Shown here: positions 25,582 through 34,231 of the stretch, piece after piece
Layout of the letters: each line of letters opens with the position of its first letter
How positions within the stretch are numbered: position 1 is the stretch's first letter
From: Clostridium vincentii
Lineage (GTDB): Bacteria; Bacillota; Clostridia; Clostridiales; Clostridiaceae
DNA length: 64,000 bases
Assembly: GCF_002995745.1 (NCBI RefSeq)
Contig: NZ_PVXQ01000002.1
Coordinates: 114,768 to 178,767 of the forward strand
Reading direction: 5' to 3'
Translations under genes and position numbers: made by a program
The notes under the pieces: generated by a model
Seen by the model: only the letters and a program-made list of their open reading frames with translations
Databases searched by the model: none
Told to the model about the DNA's origin: nothing

Positions 25582-26346
25582 ATGGAGTTACTACAAGTAA
25601 ACAATGTCAGTAAAGAATATAAAGGTGGTACAAAAGCATTAAAAAATGTTAACTTCTCAGTTAAGGAAGGAGAGTTTATTTCCATAATAGGTCCATCAGG
25701 AGCGGGGAAATCAACTCTCCTTCGCTGTATCAATAGACTGATAGATACAACTGAGGGGAAAGTTATATTTAACAATATGGATGTTGGATTGATAAAAAAG
25801 AAAGAGTTAAGGAACATAAGGACTCAAATTGGAATGATATTTCAACACTATAATTTAGTTAATAGATTAAGCGTTATAGAAAATGTTCTACATGGTAGGC
25901 TTGGTTATAAGTCAACAATAGCAGGGGTTATAGGGAGATATACAGAGGAAGAAAAAATTCAAGCCTTCAAAATGCTTGAAAAGCTTGGACTCGAAGACCA
26001 AGCGTATAAAAGATGTGACCAATTAAGTGGAGGACAAAAGCAAAGGGTTGGAATAGCTAGGGCTTTAATACAAAATCCAAAACTAATATTATGTGATGAA
26101 CCTATAGCATCCTTAGACCCAAATGCCGCTAAAATAATAATGGATCATCTTAAAGATATTAATAAAGAAATGGGAATTACATGTATTCTGAATCTTCATC
26201 AGGTAGATGTTGCTTTAAAATATTCGGATAGAATTATTGGCATTAATGGAGGGGAAACTGTTTTTAATGGTAAACCTTCAGAGATTACCAAAGAACAAGT
26301 CCATGAAATTTACGGTTCAGAGTATGGAAATCTAATAACAGACTAG
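25582..26346 (+). CDS. phnC: Phosphonate ABC transporter ATPase PhnC
   Basis: The 254-residue ATPase has Walker A GPSGAGKST, the Q-loop IFQHYNLVNRLSVIENV (typical of PhnC), signature LSGGQKQR and Walker B LILCDEPIASLD. It powers uptake through the two PhnE permeases. ATG 25582 lies 11 bases after AAGGAG, a slightly long spacing. The TTG at 25558 would put that site inside the gene. Confidence 0.92.
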   Translation: MELLQVNNVSKEYKGGTKALKNVNFSVKEGEFISIIGPSGAGKSTLLRCINRLIDTTEGKVIFNNMDVGLIKKKELRNIRTQIGMIFQHYNLVNRLSVIENVLHGRLGYKSTIAGVIGRYTEEEKIQAFKMLEKLGLEDQAYKRCDQLSGGQKQRVGIARALIQNPKLILCDEPIASLDPNAAKIIMDHLKDINKEMGITCILNLHQVDVALKYSDRIIGINGGETVFNGKPSEITKEQVHEIYGSEYGNLITD

Positions 26347-26356
26347 GGGTGTAAAT

Positions 26357-27142
26357 ATGAATTTAGAAGTATTAAAAAAAAGAAATAAAATAGTAACCCT
26401 AGTTTTAATTTTTGTAATGATTTTATGGGCTGTATGTTCAAAATTTGCAGACTTTAATGCTATTAAGGGACTATCCTCAATACCTAAAGCAATAGTATGG
26501 CTATTTACAAGGTTTATTCCAAATGGAGATTCCTTTAGCAAGTTGCCAGATATATTAGAAAAACTTATAGAGACTATATTATTAGCTATTGCAGCTACTA
26601 CAGTCGGAGCAACTTTTGCATTGTTTTTTGGGGTCATGGGGTCAAAGGTTACTAAAGGAACTAAGGCACTAAGCATAATTAGTAGGCTCATTGCATCTGT
26701 TTTTAGAAATGTACCAGATGCGGTTTGGGCAATGATATTTTTATTATCATTTGGTCAAAATATTTTAACAGGATATTTTGCATTACTTTTTGTATCCTTT
26801 GGGGTTTTAACAAGGGCATTTATAGAAACTATAGATGAAACAAGTGATAGTGCGGTAGAAGCTTTAGAAGCTACTGGAGCAACCTATTTTCAAATAGTAT
26901 TTCAAGGCGTTATTCCATCTAGTCTGCCGCAAATGCTTAGTTGGGTACTGTATATGATAGAGACGAATATTAGAAGTTCTACATTAATAGGAATACTAAC
27001 AGGAACAGGCATAGGCTTTGTATTTGATCTTTATTATAAGAGTTTGAATTATTCTGTAGCAAGCTTGGTTGTAATATCAATTATTCTTGCTGTATTTGTA
27101 ATTGAATTCACGTCTAACTATGTAAGGAGGATTATATTATAA
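26357..27142 (+). CDS. phnE: Phosphonate ABC transporter permease PhnE (first)
   Basis: The 261-residue inner-membrane permease has about six helices and the ATPase-contact loop EALEATGATYFQIVFQGVIPSS, seen in part. FRNVPDAVWAMIF is typical of PhnE. AGGGGTG precedes the ATG. Its stop overlaps the start of the second permease by one base. The two are about equally long and clearly paralogous, so the transporter is probably a heterodimer. Confidence 0.92.
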   Translation: MNLEVLKKRNKIVTLVLIFVMILWAVCSKFADFNAIKGLSSIPKAIVWLFTRFIPNGDSFSKLPDILEKLIETILLAIAATTVGATFALFFGVMGSKVTKGTKALSIISRLIASVFRNVPDAVWAMIFLLSFGQNILTGYFALLFVSFGVLTRAFIETIDETSDSAVEALEATGATYFQIVFQGVIPSSLPQMLSWVLYMIETNIRSSTLIGILTGTGIGFVFDLYYKSLNYSVASLVVISIILAVFVIEFTSNYVRRIIL

Positions 27143-27990
27143 TGGAAGCTACTCAAGAAAGAATAGGATTCTCTATGAGAAAAAATAAAACAGGGCATAT
27201 AAAAGTAAAATCAAATGACCCTTCACAAGTCTATTTAAGAATAATTTTAGGGGTACTTGTAATATTAACTGTACTAGGTTTTGCTACCTTTGATTATAAG
27301 GGGATAGATATATTAGTAGCCCTGGGTGAAACCTTGGGTAATATCAAGACAATGTTCATGGAGGCAAGCTTAACTCATTTCACTTTGTTAGAAGCAGTAC
27401 ATCAAATGGGAATTACTGTATCTTTAGCATTTTTAACTACATTAATTGGTGGAGTTATAGCCTTAGTTTTAGGATTATTTGCAGCAAAGAATTTATCAAT
27501 TCCCTTGGTATCTAATGTAATAAAAGGTTTTGTAGCTTTTATTAGAGCAGTTCCAACTGTACTTTGGGTTTTAATATTTGCAGTATCTGCTGGACTTGGA
27601 AGCGAAGCGGCAATAATAGGTATGACTTTTCATACTGTAGGATATTTAATTAAAGCTTATTCGGAGGCTTTTGAAGAAATTGATGAAGGGGTAATTGAAG
27701 CGCTTAAAGCCAGCGGAGCTAATTGGTGGCAGATAGTATTTCAAGCAGTTATTCCTTCCTCAGCAACCTATTTAGTAGCATGGACATTTATGAGATTTGA
27801 AATAAACTTTACAAATGGTGTCGCTATGGGAGCAGCAGCAGGAGCAGGCGGGATAGGCTTTGAATTATTCATGGCTAGTAATTTCTATTTTAATGTACGA
27901 GAAGTAGGATTTATTACAATAGGAATACTAATTTGTGCAATTCTACTTGAAACCTTCTCAACAAGAGTTAAGAACAAATATCTAAGGTAG
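27142..27990 (+). CDS. phnE: Phosphonate ABC transporter permease PhnE (second)
   Basis: The 282-residue permease has a longer, polar N-terminal extension (about residues 1-30), then six helices and the same coupling loop (EALKASGANWWQIVFQAVIP). FIRAVPTVLWVLIFAVS matches the pore region of PhnE. Its start overlaps the previous stop (TAATG) with AAGGAGG upstream. It ends the phn cluster. No hairpin terminator is visible in the next 190 bases, which instead contain a tandem repeat. Confidence 0.92.
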   Translation: MEATQERIGFSMRKNKTGHIKVKSNDPSQVYLRIILGVLVILTVLGFATFDYKGIDILVALGETLGNIKTMFMEASLTHFTLLEAVHQMGITVSLAFLTTLIGGVIALVLGLFAAKNLSIPLVSNVIKGFVAFIRAVPTVLWVLIFAVSAGLGSEAAIIGMTFHTVGYLIKAYSEAFEEIDEGVIEALKASGANWWQIVFQAVIPSSATYLVAWTFMRFEINFTNGVAMGAAAGAGGIGFELFMASNFYFNVREVGFITIGILICAILLETFSTRVKNKYLR

Positions 27991-27998
27991 TTTTTAAA

Positions 27999-28051
27999 GT
28001 ACTATTAATTATAGAATAATGTACTATTAATTATAGAATAATGTACTATTA
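27999..28051. repeat. 22-bp tandem direct repeat, 2.4 copies
   Basis: The unit GTACTATTAATTATAGAATAAT occurs at 27999-28020 and 28021-28042, with a 9-base partial copy to 28051. It lies after the second phnE. Its role is unknown. Confidence 0.9.
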
Positions 28052-28121
28052 TGCTTTTAACAAAAACTGTAATGATAGATATAAACCAATATTAGTAAAG
28101 AAAACACCGTATTATAGTTAG

Positions 28122-28150
28122 TTGTCCTAATAAACTTTATATTATATAAT
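28122..28150 (+). promoter_or_regulatory. Promoter of the cation efflux gene
   Basis: TTGTCC (28122-28127), 17 bases, then TATAAT (28145-28150), 30 bases before the start codon. Confidence 0.6.
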
Positions 28151-28180
28151 GATAGTAGAAGAAATATTAGGGGTGAAATC

Positions 28181-29083
28181 ATGAAAACCGAAAAAAACGT
28201 GTTAATGTTATCTGCAGCAGGAGGATTATTTTTTGCTGTACTTGGATTAACATGGGGAATTATTATTCAATCTAGTATGATAATGTTTGATGGATTATAT
28301 TCATTAATAAGTTTATTTATATCAATATTAGCAATTTGCATTTCAAATTTTATACAAAAAAAAGACTTCGAAAAATTTCCGTTTGGAAAAGGAATTATAG
28401 AACCTATAACAGTTGCATTTCAATCAATAGTATTATTTGTAATGTGTAGTTTATCATTACTTAATGGGATAAAAGAGTTAGTATCAGGAGGAAATTCTAT
28501 AAATACAGGATTAGCCTTAGGATATTCAATAATATCATCAATAGGATGTACATTTGTATACCTTCTAATGAAGAAAAAGGGAAAAAGATTATCTTCTGAT
28601 ATAATCAGAGCCGAGAGTAATCAATGGTTAATGGATACAATATTAAGTGTTGCAGTTTTTGCAGGATTTATAATTTCAGTAATTCTAGGATTAACCTCAT
28701 TCGCTTATCTAACAAGGTATGTAGATTCATTAATGGTAATTATTACATCAGCCGTATTTATAAAACTTCCTGTAAAGACATTAATAAGAAGTTTTAAAGA
28801 AATTGTTAATAGCACTGCAAGTAAAGAAATTAATGATAAGATATATACAATAGTTAAGAATATAGAAGATGAGTATAAATTTGAAAATTCTGTAACAAGA
28901 GTAAGTAAGATCGGAAGAGAGTTAAGAATAGAAATAGATTTTGTGTTTAATTCTAATTCAATTTTAAATGAACTTGAAGAGATGGATAAAGTACGAGAAC
29001 AAGTCTCCACGAATATGAAAGGCATAAAGCTTGAAAAATGGCTGAATGTAAACTTTACTGGAGATCGTAAATGGGCAGTATAG
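28181..29083 (+). CDS. Cation diffusion facilitator family transporter
   Basis: The 300-residue protein has six predicted helices (about residues 5-205) and a C-terminal cytoplasmic domain (210-300), the layout of CDF exporters that exchange divalent metals for protons. FDGLYSLISLFISILA stands where the usual metal site S-x3-D lies in helix II, and AESNQWLMDTILS in helix V keeps an Asp, but the pattern is degenerate. KFPFGKGIIEPI corresponds to the HPFGHGRxE motif with both His replaced. The metal, if any, is therefore uncertain. AGGGGTGA precedes the ATG. Confidence 0.8.
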   Translation: MKTEKNVLMLSAAGGLFFAVLGLTWGIIIQSSMIMFDGLYSLISLFISILAICISNFIQKKDFEKFPFGKGIIEPITVAFQSIVLFVMCSLSLLNGIKELVSGGNSINTGLALGYSIISSIGCTFVYLLMKKKGKRLSSDIIRAESNQWLMDTILSVAVFAGFIISVILGLTSFAYLTRYVDSLMVIITSAVFIKLPVKTLIRSFKEIVNSTASKEINDKIYTIVKNIEDEYKFENSVTRVSKIGRELRIEIDFVFNSNSILNELEEMDKVREQVSTNMKGIKLEKWLNVNFTGDRKWAV

Positions 29084-29188
29084 TTGGTAATTGACACCTG
29101 AAAGGCGCCCCTGTGGGGAGTTGAAAATTGAAAGTTGATAGTATAGAATAATTAAAGCTAAAGGGATATCCAAAAGTAGTTATACTTT

Positions 29189-29401
29189 TTGGATGTCTAT
29201 TTTCTTGCTAAAAATGGAGAAGGGGGCTTAGTTGTAATGAGCATAGAAGCATATTGTAATAGAGAAGAGATGCTGGACCTTAGAGAGAAATTATTAGATG
29301 CTGAAATGCAAAGAACAAATGAAACTAAAAAGTATTCTATTGAAGAAGTTAGTCAAAGAATGAAGACCTTGATAGATAAAGAGATGCCAAAAAGTCATTA
29401 G
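29189..29401 (+). pseudogene. Phd/YefM-type antitoxin remnant
   Basis: The frame from TTG 29189 reads VYFLAKNGEGGLVVMSIEAY, the end of the DNA-binding half of Phd/YefM antitoxins, then the acidic toxin-neutralising tail to residue 70. The first 25 or so residues of a normal antitoxin are missing, and no toxin gene follows. The start lies inside a hairpin (CCAAAAGTA/TACTTTTTGG, about 29170-29192), so this looks like a 5'-truncated gene. An internal ATG (29238) with AAGGGGG upstream could still make a 54-residue tail. I judge it non-functional as an antitoxin. Confidence 0.6.
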
Positions 29402-29422
29402 ACTTTTCGACATCTTTTTTTT
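29383..29422 (+). terminator. Terminator after the antitoxin remnant
   Basis: GATGcCaAAAAGT pairs with ACTTTTcGaCATC over CATTAG, followed by eight T. Confidence 0.75.
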
Positions 29423-29456
29423 GTAACTTATCTTAATAACAATTAATAAAAGAATT

Positions 29457-30272
29457 CTATAATATAAATTTCTCTATCACTTCTGCCAGTACCCCTTCAT
29501 TATTGTCATTTTCACAGGTGTATCCACATATGTCTTTGATATCTTGAACTGCATTCCCTGCAGCAACACTTAAACCAGCTACAAGTAACATAGACATATC
29601 ATTGTAATTATCTCCAACCGCAATGGTTTCTTCTTGTTCAATTCCAAGAGACTCAGCTAAAGCGAGCATAGTATTTCCTTTGTTTACACCAATTTTATTT
29701 AATTCCATATAACGATTAGATGAATAACTAAGACTAACTGTATCATCAGTCATTGGCTTCATTTCATCTTCAAAACTTTTTAAATAAGGAACATCAACAT
29801 TCTGGTAAATAACTTTTGCTATGGGAGTATTTCTTAAAAATTCAATAGAGGCTTTTTTGAGCTCTGTAAGAGCATTCTTCTGATATGTAAAACGAGATTT
29901 TTCATCTTCATTTAAATTATAAACATAAACAATCTCTGCCGTGTATACATGAATGCAGACATCCTTAGTTAATCCAAACTTGAATAATTCATCGGCTTTA
30001 TCAAATGGTAATCCATTGAAAGATAACATTTTACTATTCAGATTTTCTGTTAAAGCACATCCGTTAAATGAAATTGTATATTCTTTTTCTTTATCATCCA
30101 AATCTAATTCTTTTAAAACACTTTCAATTGCGCTGTATCCTCGTCCGGTGGCAGCCACAAATTTAACACCTAATTCAGAAGCCTTTTTTATAGCTTCAAT
30201 ATTTCTCCTACCAACTTTATGTTCATCATTTAATAAAGTTTCATCTAAATCACTAACGATTAGCTTGTACAT
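29457..30272 (-). CDS. HAD superfamily Cof-type phosphatase
   Basis: The 271-residue cytosolic phosphatase belongs to HAD class IIB. Motif I is DLDETLLND (Asp nucleophile near residue 8), motif II AATGRG, motif III a Lys in the cap-to-core return (KGNTMLALAESL) and motif IV GDNYNDMSML. Members act on sugar phosphates or flavin/pyridoxal phosphates; the substrate cannot be told. The start at 30272 is preceded by GGGGGAT; the longer ATG at 30284 overlaps that site. The gene stands alone on the minus strand, with 234 bases to the next gene in which I see no clear signal. Confidence 0.88.
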   Translation of the reverse strand: MYKLIVSDLDETLLNDEHKVGRRNIEAIKKASELGVKFVAATGRGYSAIESVLKELDLDDKEKEYTISFNGCALTENLNSKMLSFNGLPFDKADELFKFGLTKDVCIHVYTAEIVYVYNLNEDEKSRFTYQKNALTELKKASIEFLRNTPIAKVIYQNVDVPYLKSFEDEMKPMTDDTVSLSYSSNRYMELNKIGVNKGNTMLALAESLGIEQEETIAVGDNYNDMSMLLVAGLSVAAGNAVQDIKDICGYTCENDNNEGVLAEVIEKFIL

Positions 30273-30518
30273 AATATCCCCCATTTCAAATATATTTGTT
30301 CTATTTTAGTCGCAAGTTAAAAATCTTACATATGTCATATTCATTACTCAATTAATTATATCATTAGTTAACAAATGTTTTTACCTTTACAAAAAAATTA
30401 TCTAATTAAAGATTACTCTTTTAACATAATTTACATTGAGTCTAAAAGCTTAAATTCAAATTAAGTATACATAGTAAATATAAAGATTAGGGAAGATATA
30501 TCTATATGGATTAGCGAG

Positions 30519-31430
30519 GTGAGAATTATAAAAAAGACAAGCAAATTTTTAATACTTCTATTATTAATAATTAATATTGGGGCAAGTGTAGCCAAAGCTG
30601 ATGAAAGAGATTATCAGGTAACTATGAAACAAGATCTTTTAGTTATGAAGTTAGCCTATCCTGAATATGTAAAAACAGTAGAGAAAGATGGTGATAAGGT
30701 ATATTTAATTATGAAATCAGGTAAAAAGATTCTCTATGATGACAAAAAAAATAAGACTCATGAAGAGAAATTAGATAATGGAGATTTGCAGGATGTATTA
30801 GAACAAATTTATCCGTTTGAAATGAATACAAAGATTATGGATCGAGAATTTGATCCAGGAAGGTCTCGCTCCTATGAAATTTTTAGTGAAGTCTATGGGG
30901 ATTCTAAAAAAGCTATAGAAGCTAACTTAGTAAATTTAAAAATTGGATATACATATCAATTTAGCAGCAAAAATAATGCCAATGTGGCTTTAGAAAATGC
31001 CTTAAAAGAGATTCTTCCCTTAGCTAAAACTAGAGGAGATATTGGAGGGATTTTATATCCAGCTAGTGGAACATTTAACTATAGATTTATATCAGGGACA
31101 GAGAGATTAAGCCCTCATTCTTATGGTATAGCAATAGATTTAAAGAGTGATAAAAGAGATTATTGGAAATGGAGTTCTGAGAAAGAAGGCAACAATAGAT
31201 TACTACAATATCCAAAGGAATTAGTAGAGGCTTTTGAGAAGAATAATTTTGTTTGGGGAGGCAAATGGAGTCATTTTGATATTTTACACTTTGAATACAG
31301 ACCAGAAATAATCCTAAAAGCGAAATATTTTGGTAAATGGAGCGGCAGTAATGAAGAATGGTATGGAGATATTCCTATAGGGGAAGATGAAAAGCAATAT
31401 ATTGAAACAATTAATGAGACGTTTAAATAG
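30519..31430 (+). CDS. Exported M15-family D-Ala-D-Ala carboxypeptidase/endopeptidase
   Basis: The 303-residue secreted zinc peptidase trims peptidoglycan. Residues 1-27 form a signal peptide ending AKA. The catalytic domain is at the C-terminus with zinc motifs HSYGIAIDL and WSHFDILHFEY (His, Asp, His). The GTG start at 30519 is the only standard codon keeping the full signal peptide, but GAGGTG itself looks like the ribosome site, so an ATT or ATA start 6-9 bases later is possible. It is followed after 27 bases by another exported wall enzyme, forming a pair. Confidence 0.85.
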   Translation: MRIIKKTSKFLILLLLIINIGASVAKADERDYQVTMKQDLLVMKLAYPEYVKTVEKDGDKVYLIMKSGKKILYDDKKNKTHEEKLDNGDLQDVLEQIYPFEMNTKIMDREFDPGRSRSYEIFSEVYGDSKKAIEANLVNLKIGYTYQFSSKNNANVALENALKEILPLAKTRGDIGGILYPASGTFNYRFISGTERLSPHSYGIAIDLKSDKRDYWKWSSEKEGNNRLLQYPKELVEAFEKNNFVWGGKWSHFDILHFEYRPEIILKAKYFGKWSGSNEEWYGDIPIGEDEKQYIETINETFK

Positions 31431-31457
31431 AGCTAACTTAGGAGAGGAGCATTACAT

Positions 31458-32567
31458 ATGAAATTTTCTAATTTAAAAAGGTTTTTATTAATAGTTAATA
31501 AAATTGTTATTGTGACTTTAATATTTTCATTGGTTAATCTTACGTGCAAAAAAGAAGCTCTAGCTAGTGAAGTAGATGCGGAAATAGTGAAATTAGTAGA
31601 AAGTATTTTTGTAAGCAGAAATAGGGCAATATTAGAACAGGATTTAGAGCTTATAGATACCTTATATGCAACAGATACTAAATATGGTCAATGGGCTTAT
31701 GAATATGAGGAAAGAAAAGTAAACTACCTAAATAATTGGGCTGAAAAGCAAGGCGTAAAGTTTACAGAGATTATCCCTAAGGTGGTAATTAGAAGCAGTA
31801 AGGCTGGAGAAGAAAAATATTCCTTCAATATATTATGTAATACAGAATATAAATACATATATAAAGACAATCCAGATCAGGTTAATAGTTCAAGAATAGG
31901 AACATATCATTCACTTACACTCTCTAAGAAAGAAGAGCAATGGGTAATATCAAAGGAATGGTATACAGATCCATTTGCAGATTCATTAAGTTTAGAAAAT
32001 ATTAAAGCTGATGATATTAAAGAATATATATTAGCTCAAAATCCTAGAGATATATCAGCAATAGATCAAAGAAGAAAAGATGCAGCAACCTATGCACAAC
32101 AATATTGTGGGGCAGCTACAGCTTATGAATATGAATTTAAATATAATAAAAATTATAGAAATTTTAATCCAGAAGGAGGAGACTGTGCAAACTTTGCCTC
32201 TCAAATACTCCATGAAGGTGGAAAATTTAAGAAAAATGGTACCTGGAATTATGATAAAGGAAGTGCTACAGGCCCTTGGATAAATGCAGATAGATTCACT
32301 TCCTATATGCTAAACAGTGGAAGAGCATCCCAAATTGCTAAAGGAAGTTATGATAAAGTTTATAAAGAATCATACAAGCTTTTACCAGGAGATTTTGTAG
32401 CCTATGAGAAGAAGGGTGATATTACTCATATATCTGTAGTAACAGGAGTTGATTCAAAAGGATACGCTTTAGTTACATGCCATAATACAGACAGAAATAA
32501 TGTTCCTTGGGATTTGGGATGGAGTGATAAGAAGATGAAGTTTTTGTTAATAAGAGTTAACTATTAA
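31458..32567 (+). CDS. Exported amidase-like (Amidase_6) protein
   Basis: The 369-residue protein has a signal peptide (to about residue 37, ending ALA) and a middle domain of about 140 residues without a recognised name. The C-terminal putative amidase domain (about 205-365) is of the CHAP/NlpC-like cysteine peptidase fold. The catalytic Cys is in GGDCANFASQIL and the His in DITHISVVTG. Such proteins are predicted to cleave peptidoglycan cross-bridges or peptides. AGGAGAGG precedes the ATG. It is probably in one operon with the M15 peptidase. Confidence 0.85.
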   Translation: MKFSNLKRFLLIVNKIVIVTLIFSLVNLTCKKEALASEVDAEIVKLVESIFVSRNRAILEQDLELIDTLYATDTKYGQWAYEYEERKVNYLNNWAEKQGVKFTEIIPKVVIRSSKAGEEKYSFNILCNTEYKYIYKDNPDQVNSSRIGTYHSLTLSKKEEQWVISKEWYTDPFADSLSLENIKADDIKEYILAQNPRDISAIDQRRKDAATYAQQYCGAATAYEYEFKYNKNYRNFNPEGGDCANFASQILHEGGKFKKNGTWNYDKGSATGPWINADRFTSYMLNSGRASQIAKGSYDKVYKESYKLLPGDFVAYEKKGDITHISVVTGVDSKGYALVTCHNTDRNNVPWDLGWSDKKMKFLLIRVNY

Positions 32568-32634
32568 ATTTTTTGTGATTTAAATCATATTTTATTATTG
32601 CCTAAAGACTTAATATAAAGATATAGAAGATAAG

Positions 32635-32674
32635 AAATTAATAAATTAATAAATTAATAAATTAATAAATTAAG
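32635..32674. repeat. 8-bp microsatellite, five units
   Basis: AAATTAAT is repeated four times and ends with AAATTAAG, directly upstream of the ric ribosome binding site (GGAGG at 32690). Changes in copy number could alter promoter or leader spacing. Confidence 0.9.
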
Positions 32675-32702
32675 AAGTTACAAAATTTTGGAGGTATTAA
32701 GG

Positions 32703-33401
32703 ATGAATAAAGCAATTAATAAAGATCAAAAGCTAGGAGATGTTATTTCAATATTCCCAGATGCTAGTAAAATATTTAATGAAATCAAATTGGATTTTTG
32801 CTGTGGTGGTCATGATAATTTAGGAGCAGCTCTTAAGGAGAAAGGCTTAAATGTTGATTTATTTGTAGAAAAATTAAATGATGAGTACGCTAACTTTTTA
32901 GAAAGTAGTAAGGAATATAAAGATTGGAGAAAAGCAGAACCTATGGAACTTGTGAATCATGTAATAAATACGCATCATAAGTATACTTTTGAAACGTTAA
33001 AGGAAATTGACGGGTTGCTATTAAAAATCCTAAAGGTTCATTTCTATAATCATGGAGAAGAATTATTAAAACTTCATAGGCTTTTTGCAAATCTAAAAGC
33101 AGAACTAGAGGAACATTTAGTGAAAGAAGAAAAAAATGTGTTTCCATTAATAGAAGATTATTTTGAAAACAAAAATGAAAACAAAAGAATCAAATTAGTT
33201 CAACTTATAGAAAGTCTGGAAGCAGAACATGATGGAGCCGGGAATATACTAAAGGAAATGGAGGAGCTTACACGAGATTTCACAGTGCCAGAGGGAGCTT
33301 GCACTACCTTTAAGCTTGTGTATAATAAGCTAAGTGAATTAGAAAAAGATTTGTTTACACATATCCACAAAGAGAATAGTATTTTATTTAAAATGATTTA
33401 A
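32703..33401 (+). CDS. ric: Di-iron iron-sulfur cluster repair protein (ScdA/YtfE)
   Basis: The 232-residue protein repairs iron-sulfur clusters damaged by nitric oxide or oxygen. Residues 5-60 form the ScdA N-terminal domain (LGDVISIFPDASKIFNE with CCGGHDNL). Residues 80-232 form a hemerythrin-like four-helix bundle with His/Glu ligands (NTHHKYTFE, HFYNHGEELLKLH, EEHLVKEEKNVFP, EHDGAG, HIHKENSILF). ATG 32703 follows GGAGG with 8-base spacing; the TTG at 32688 lies within that site. Its length is standard. Confidence 0.92.
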   Translation: MNKAINKDQKLGDVISIFPDASKIFNEIKLDFCCGGHDNLGAALKEKGLNVDLFVEKLNDEYANFLESSKEYKDWRKAEPMELVNHVINTHHKYTFETLKEIDGLLLKILKVHFYNHGEELLKLHRLFANLKAELEEHLVKEEKNVFPLIEDYFENKNENKRIKLVQLIESLEAEHDGAGNILKEMEELTRDFTVPEGACTTFKLVYNKLSELEKDLFTHIHKENSILFKMI

Positions 33402-33422
33402 AATAATTTAATTTGATGAATA

Positions 33423-33466
33423 AAGATGAAGATTTACTTAATAAATGGTAAATTTTCATCTTTTTC
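33423..33466 (+). terminator. Terminator of ric
   Basis: AAGATGAAgATTTAC pairs with GTAAATtTTCATCTT, followed by a T run. Confidence 0.8.
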
Positions 33467-33509
33467 CATGTTTTTAGGATATAATTAAGATTAATAAGGG
33501 GGAGTACTA

Positions 33510-34205
33510 ATGGCGCAATTGAACTATAGGAAGATAGAGTATTATAATAAGATGAAAAAGAGAAGAAGAAAAACCTTTAGTATTTCAAGTATATTACTAA
33601 TTTTAATTATATTTTCTATAGGGCATTATATTATTTATAGAGAAAATAATAAGGCAAAGTATTTGCTTAATATGGGGTCAGGAAATTATAAGATAGAGGT
33701 TCTTAAAGATAAGTTAGAAGAGTATGAAAAACAATTAACTATAAATGAAATAGATTATAAATGGGGCGATAACTTGGTGGATGGAAACAAGCCTACAGGA
33801 TTGGTACTACATCATACAGCCTCAACGACAATATCTCCAGAAGCCATTAATGATATACATATTCAGGAGGGCTGGGGAGGTATTGGATATCATTTTTACA
33901 TAAGGAAAGATGGTACAATATATAGAGGAAGGCCAGAGAATATAATAGGAGCACATGCTATTGGAAGAAATAAAGATAGTATTGGAATATGTTTAGAGGG
34001 TAACTTTGAGAATGAAGTCCCAACAGAAGCACAGAAGAATTCCTTAGTGAAAATATCAACTGATATGATAATAAAATATAATTTAGAGGATGTAATTGGA
34101 CATAGAGATGTATATCCCACATTATGCCCTGGTGAAAATTTTCCTATGGAAGAAATCAAGAATAGAATTGTAGAAGAGCAATTAAAAATGGTCAATGATG
34201 CGTGA
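33510..34205 (+). CDS. Membrane-anchored N-acetylmuramoyl-L-alanine amidase
   Basis: The 231-residue protein has a basic cytoplasmic start, one membrane helix (about residues 24-43) and a C-terminal Amidase_2/PGRP domain (about 85-225) facing outward. Zinc ligands: His in VLHHTAST, His in IGHRDVYPT and Cys in TLCPGENFP; IGICLEGNF is typical. It should cut the bond between muramic acid and the stem peptide. AAGGGGGAG precedes the ATG. The final codons form one arm of the terminator. Confidence 0.92.
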   Translation: MAQLNYRKIEYYNKMKKRRRKTFSISSILLILIIFSIGHYIIYRENNKAKYLLNMGSGNYKIEVLKDKLEEYEKQLTINEIDYKWGDNLVDGNKPTGLVLHHTASTTISPEAINDIHIQEGWGGIGYHFYIRKDGTIYRGRPENIIGAHAIGRNKDSIGICLEGNFENEVPTEAQKNSLVKISTDMIIKYNLEDVIGHRDVYPTLCPGENFPMEEIKNRIVEEQLKMVNDA

Positions 34206-34231
34206 TCATTGACCATTTTAATTGCTTTTTT
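34177..34231. terminator. Shared terminator of convergent genes
   Basis: AGCAATTAAAAATGGTCAAT and its complement form a stem of about 23 bp around GCGTG, with T runs on both strands. It serves the amidase gene and the converging DUF4097 gene. Its arms overlap both coding ends. Confidence 0.9.
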
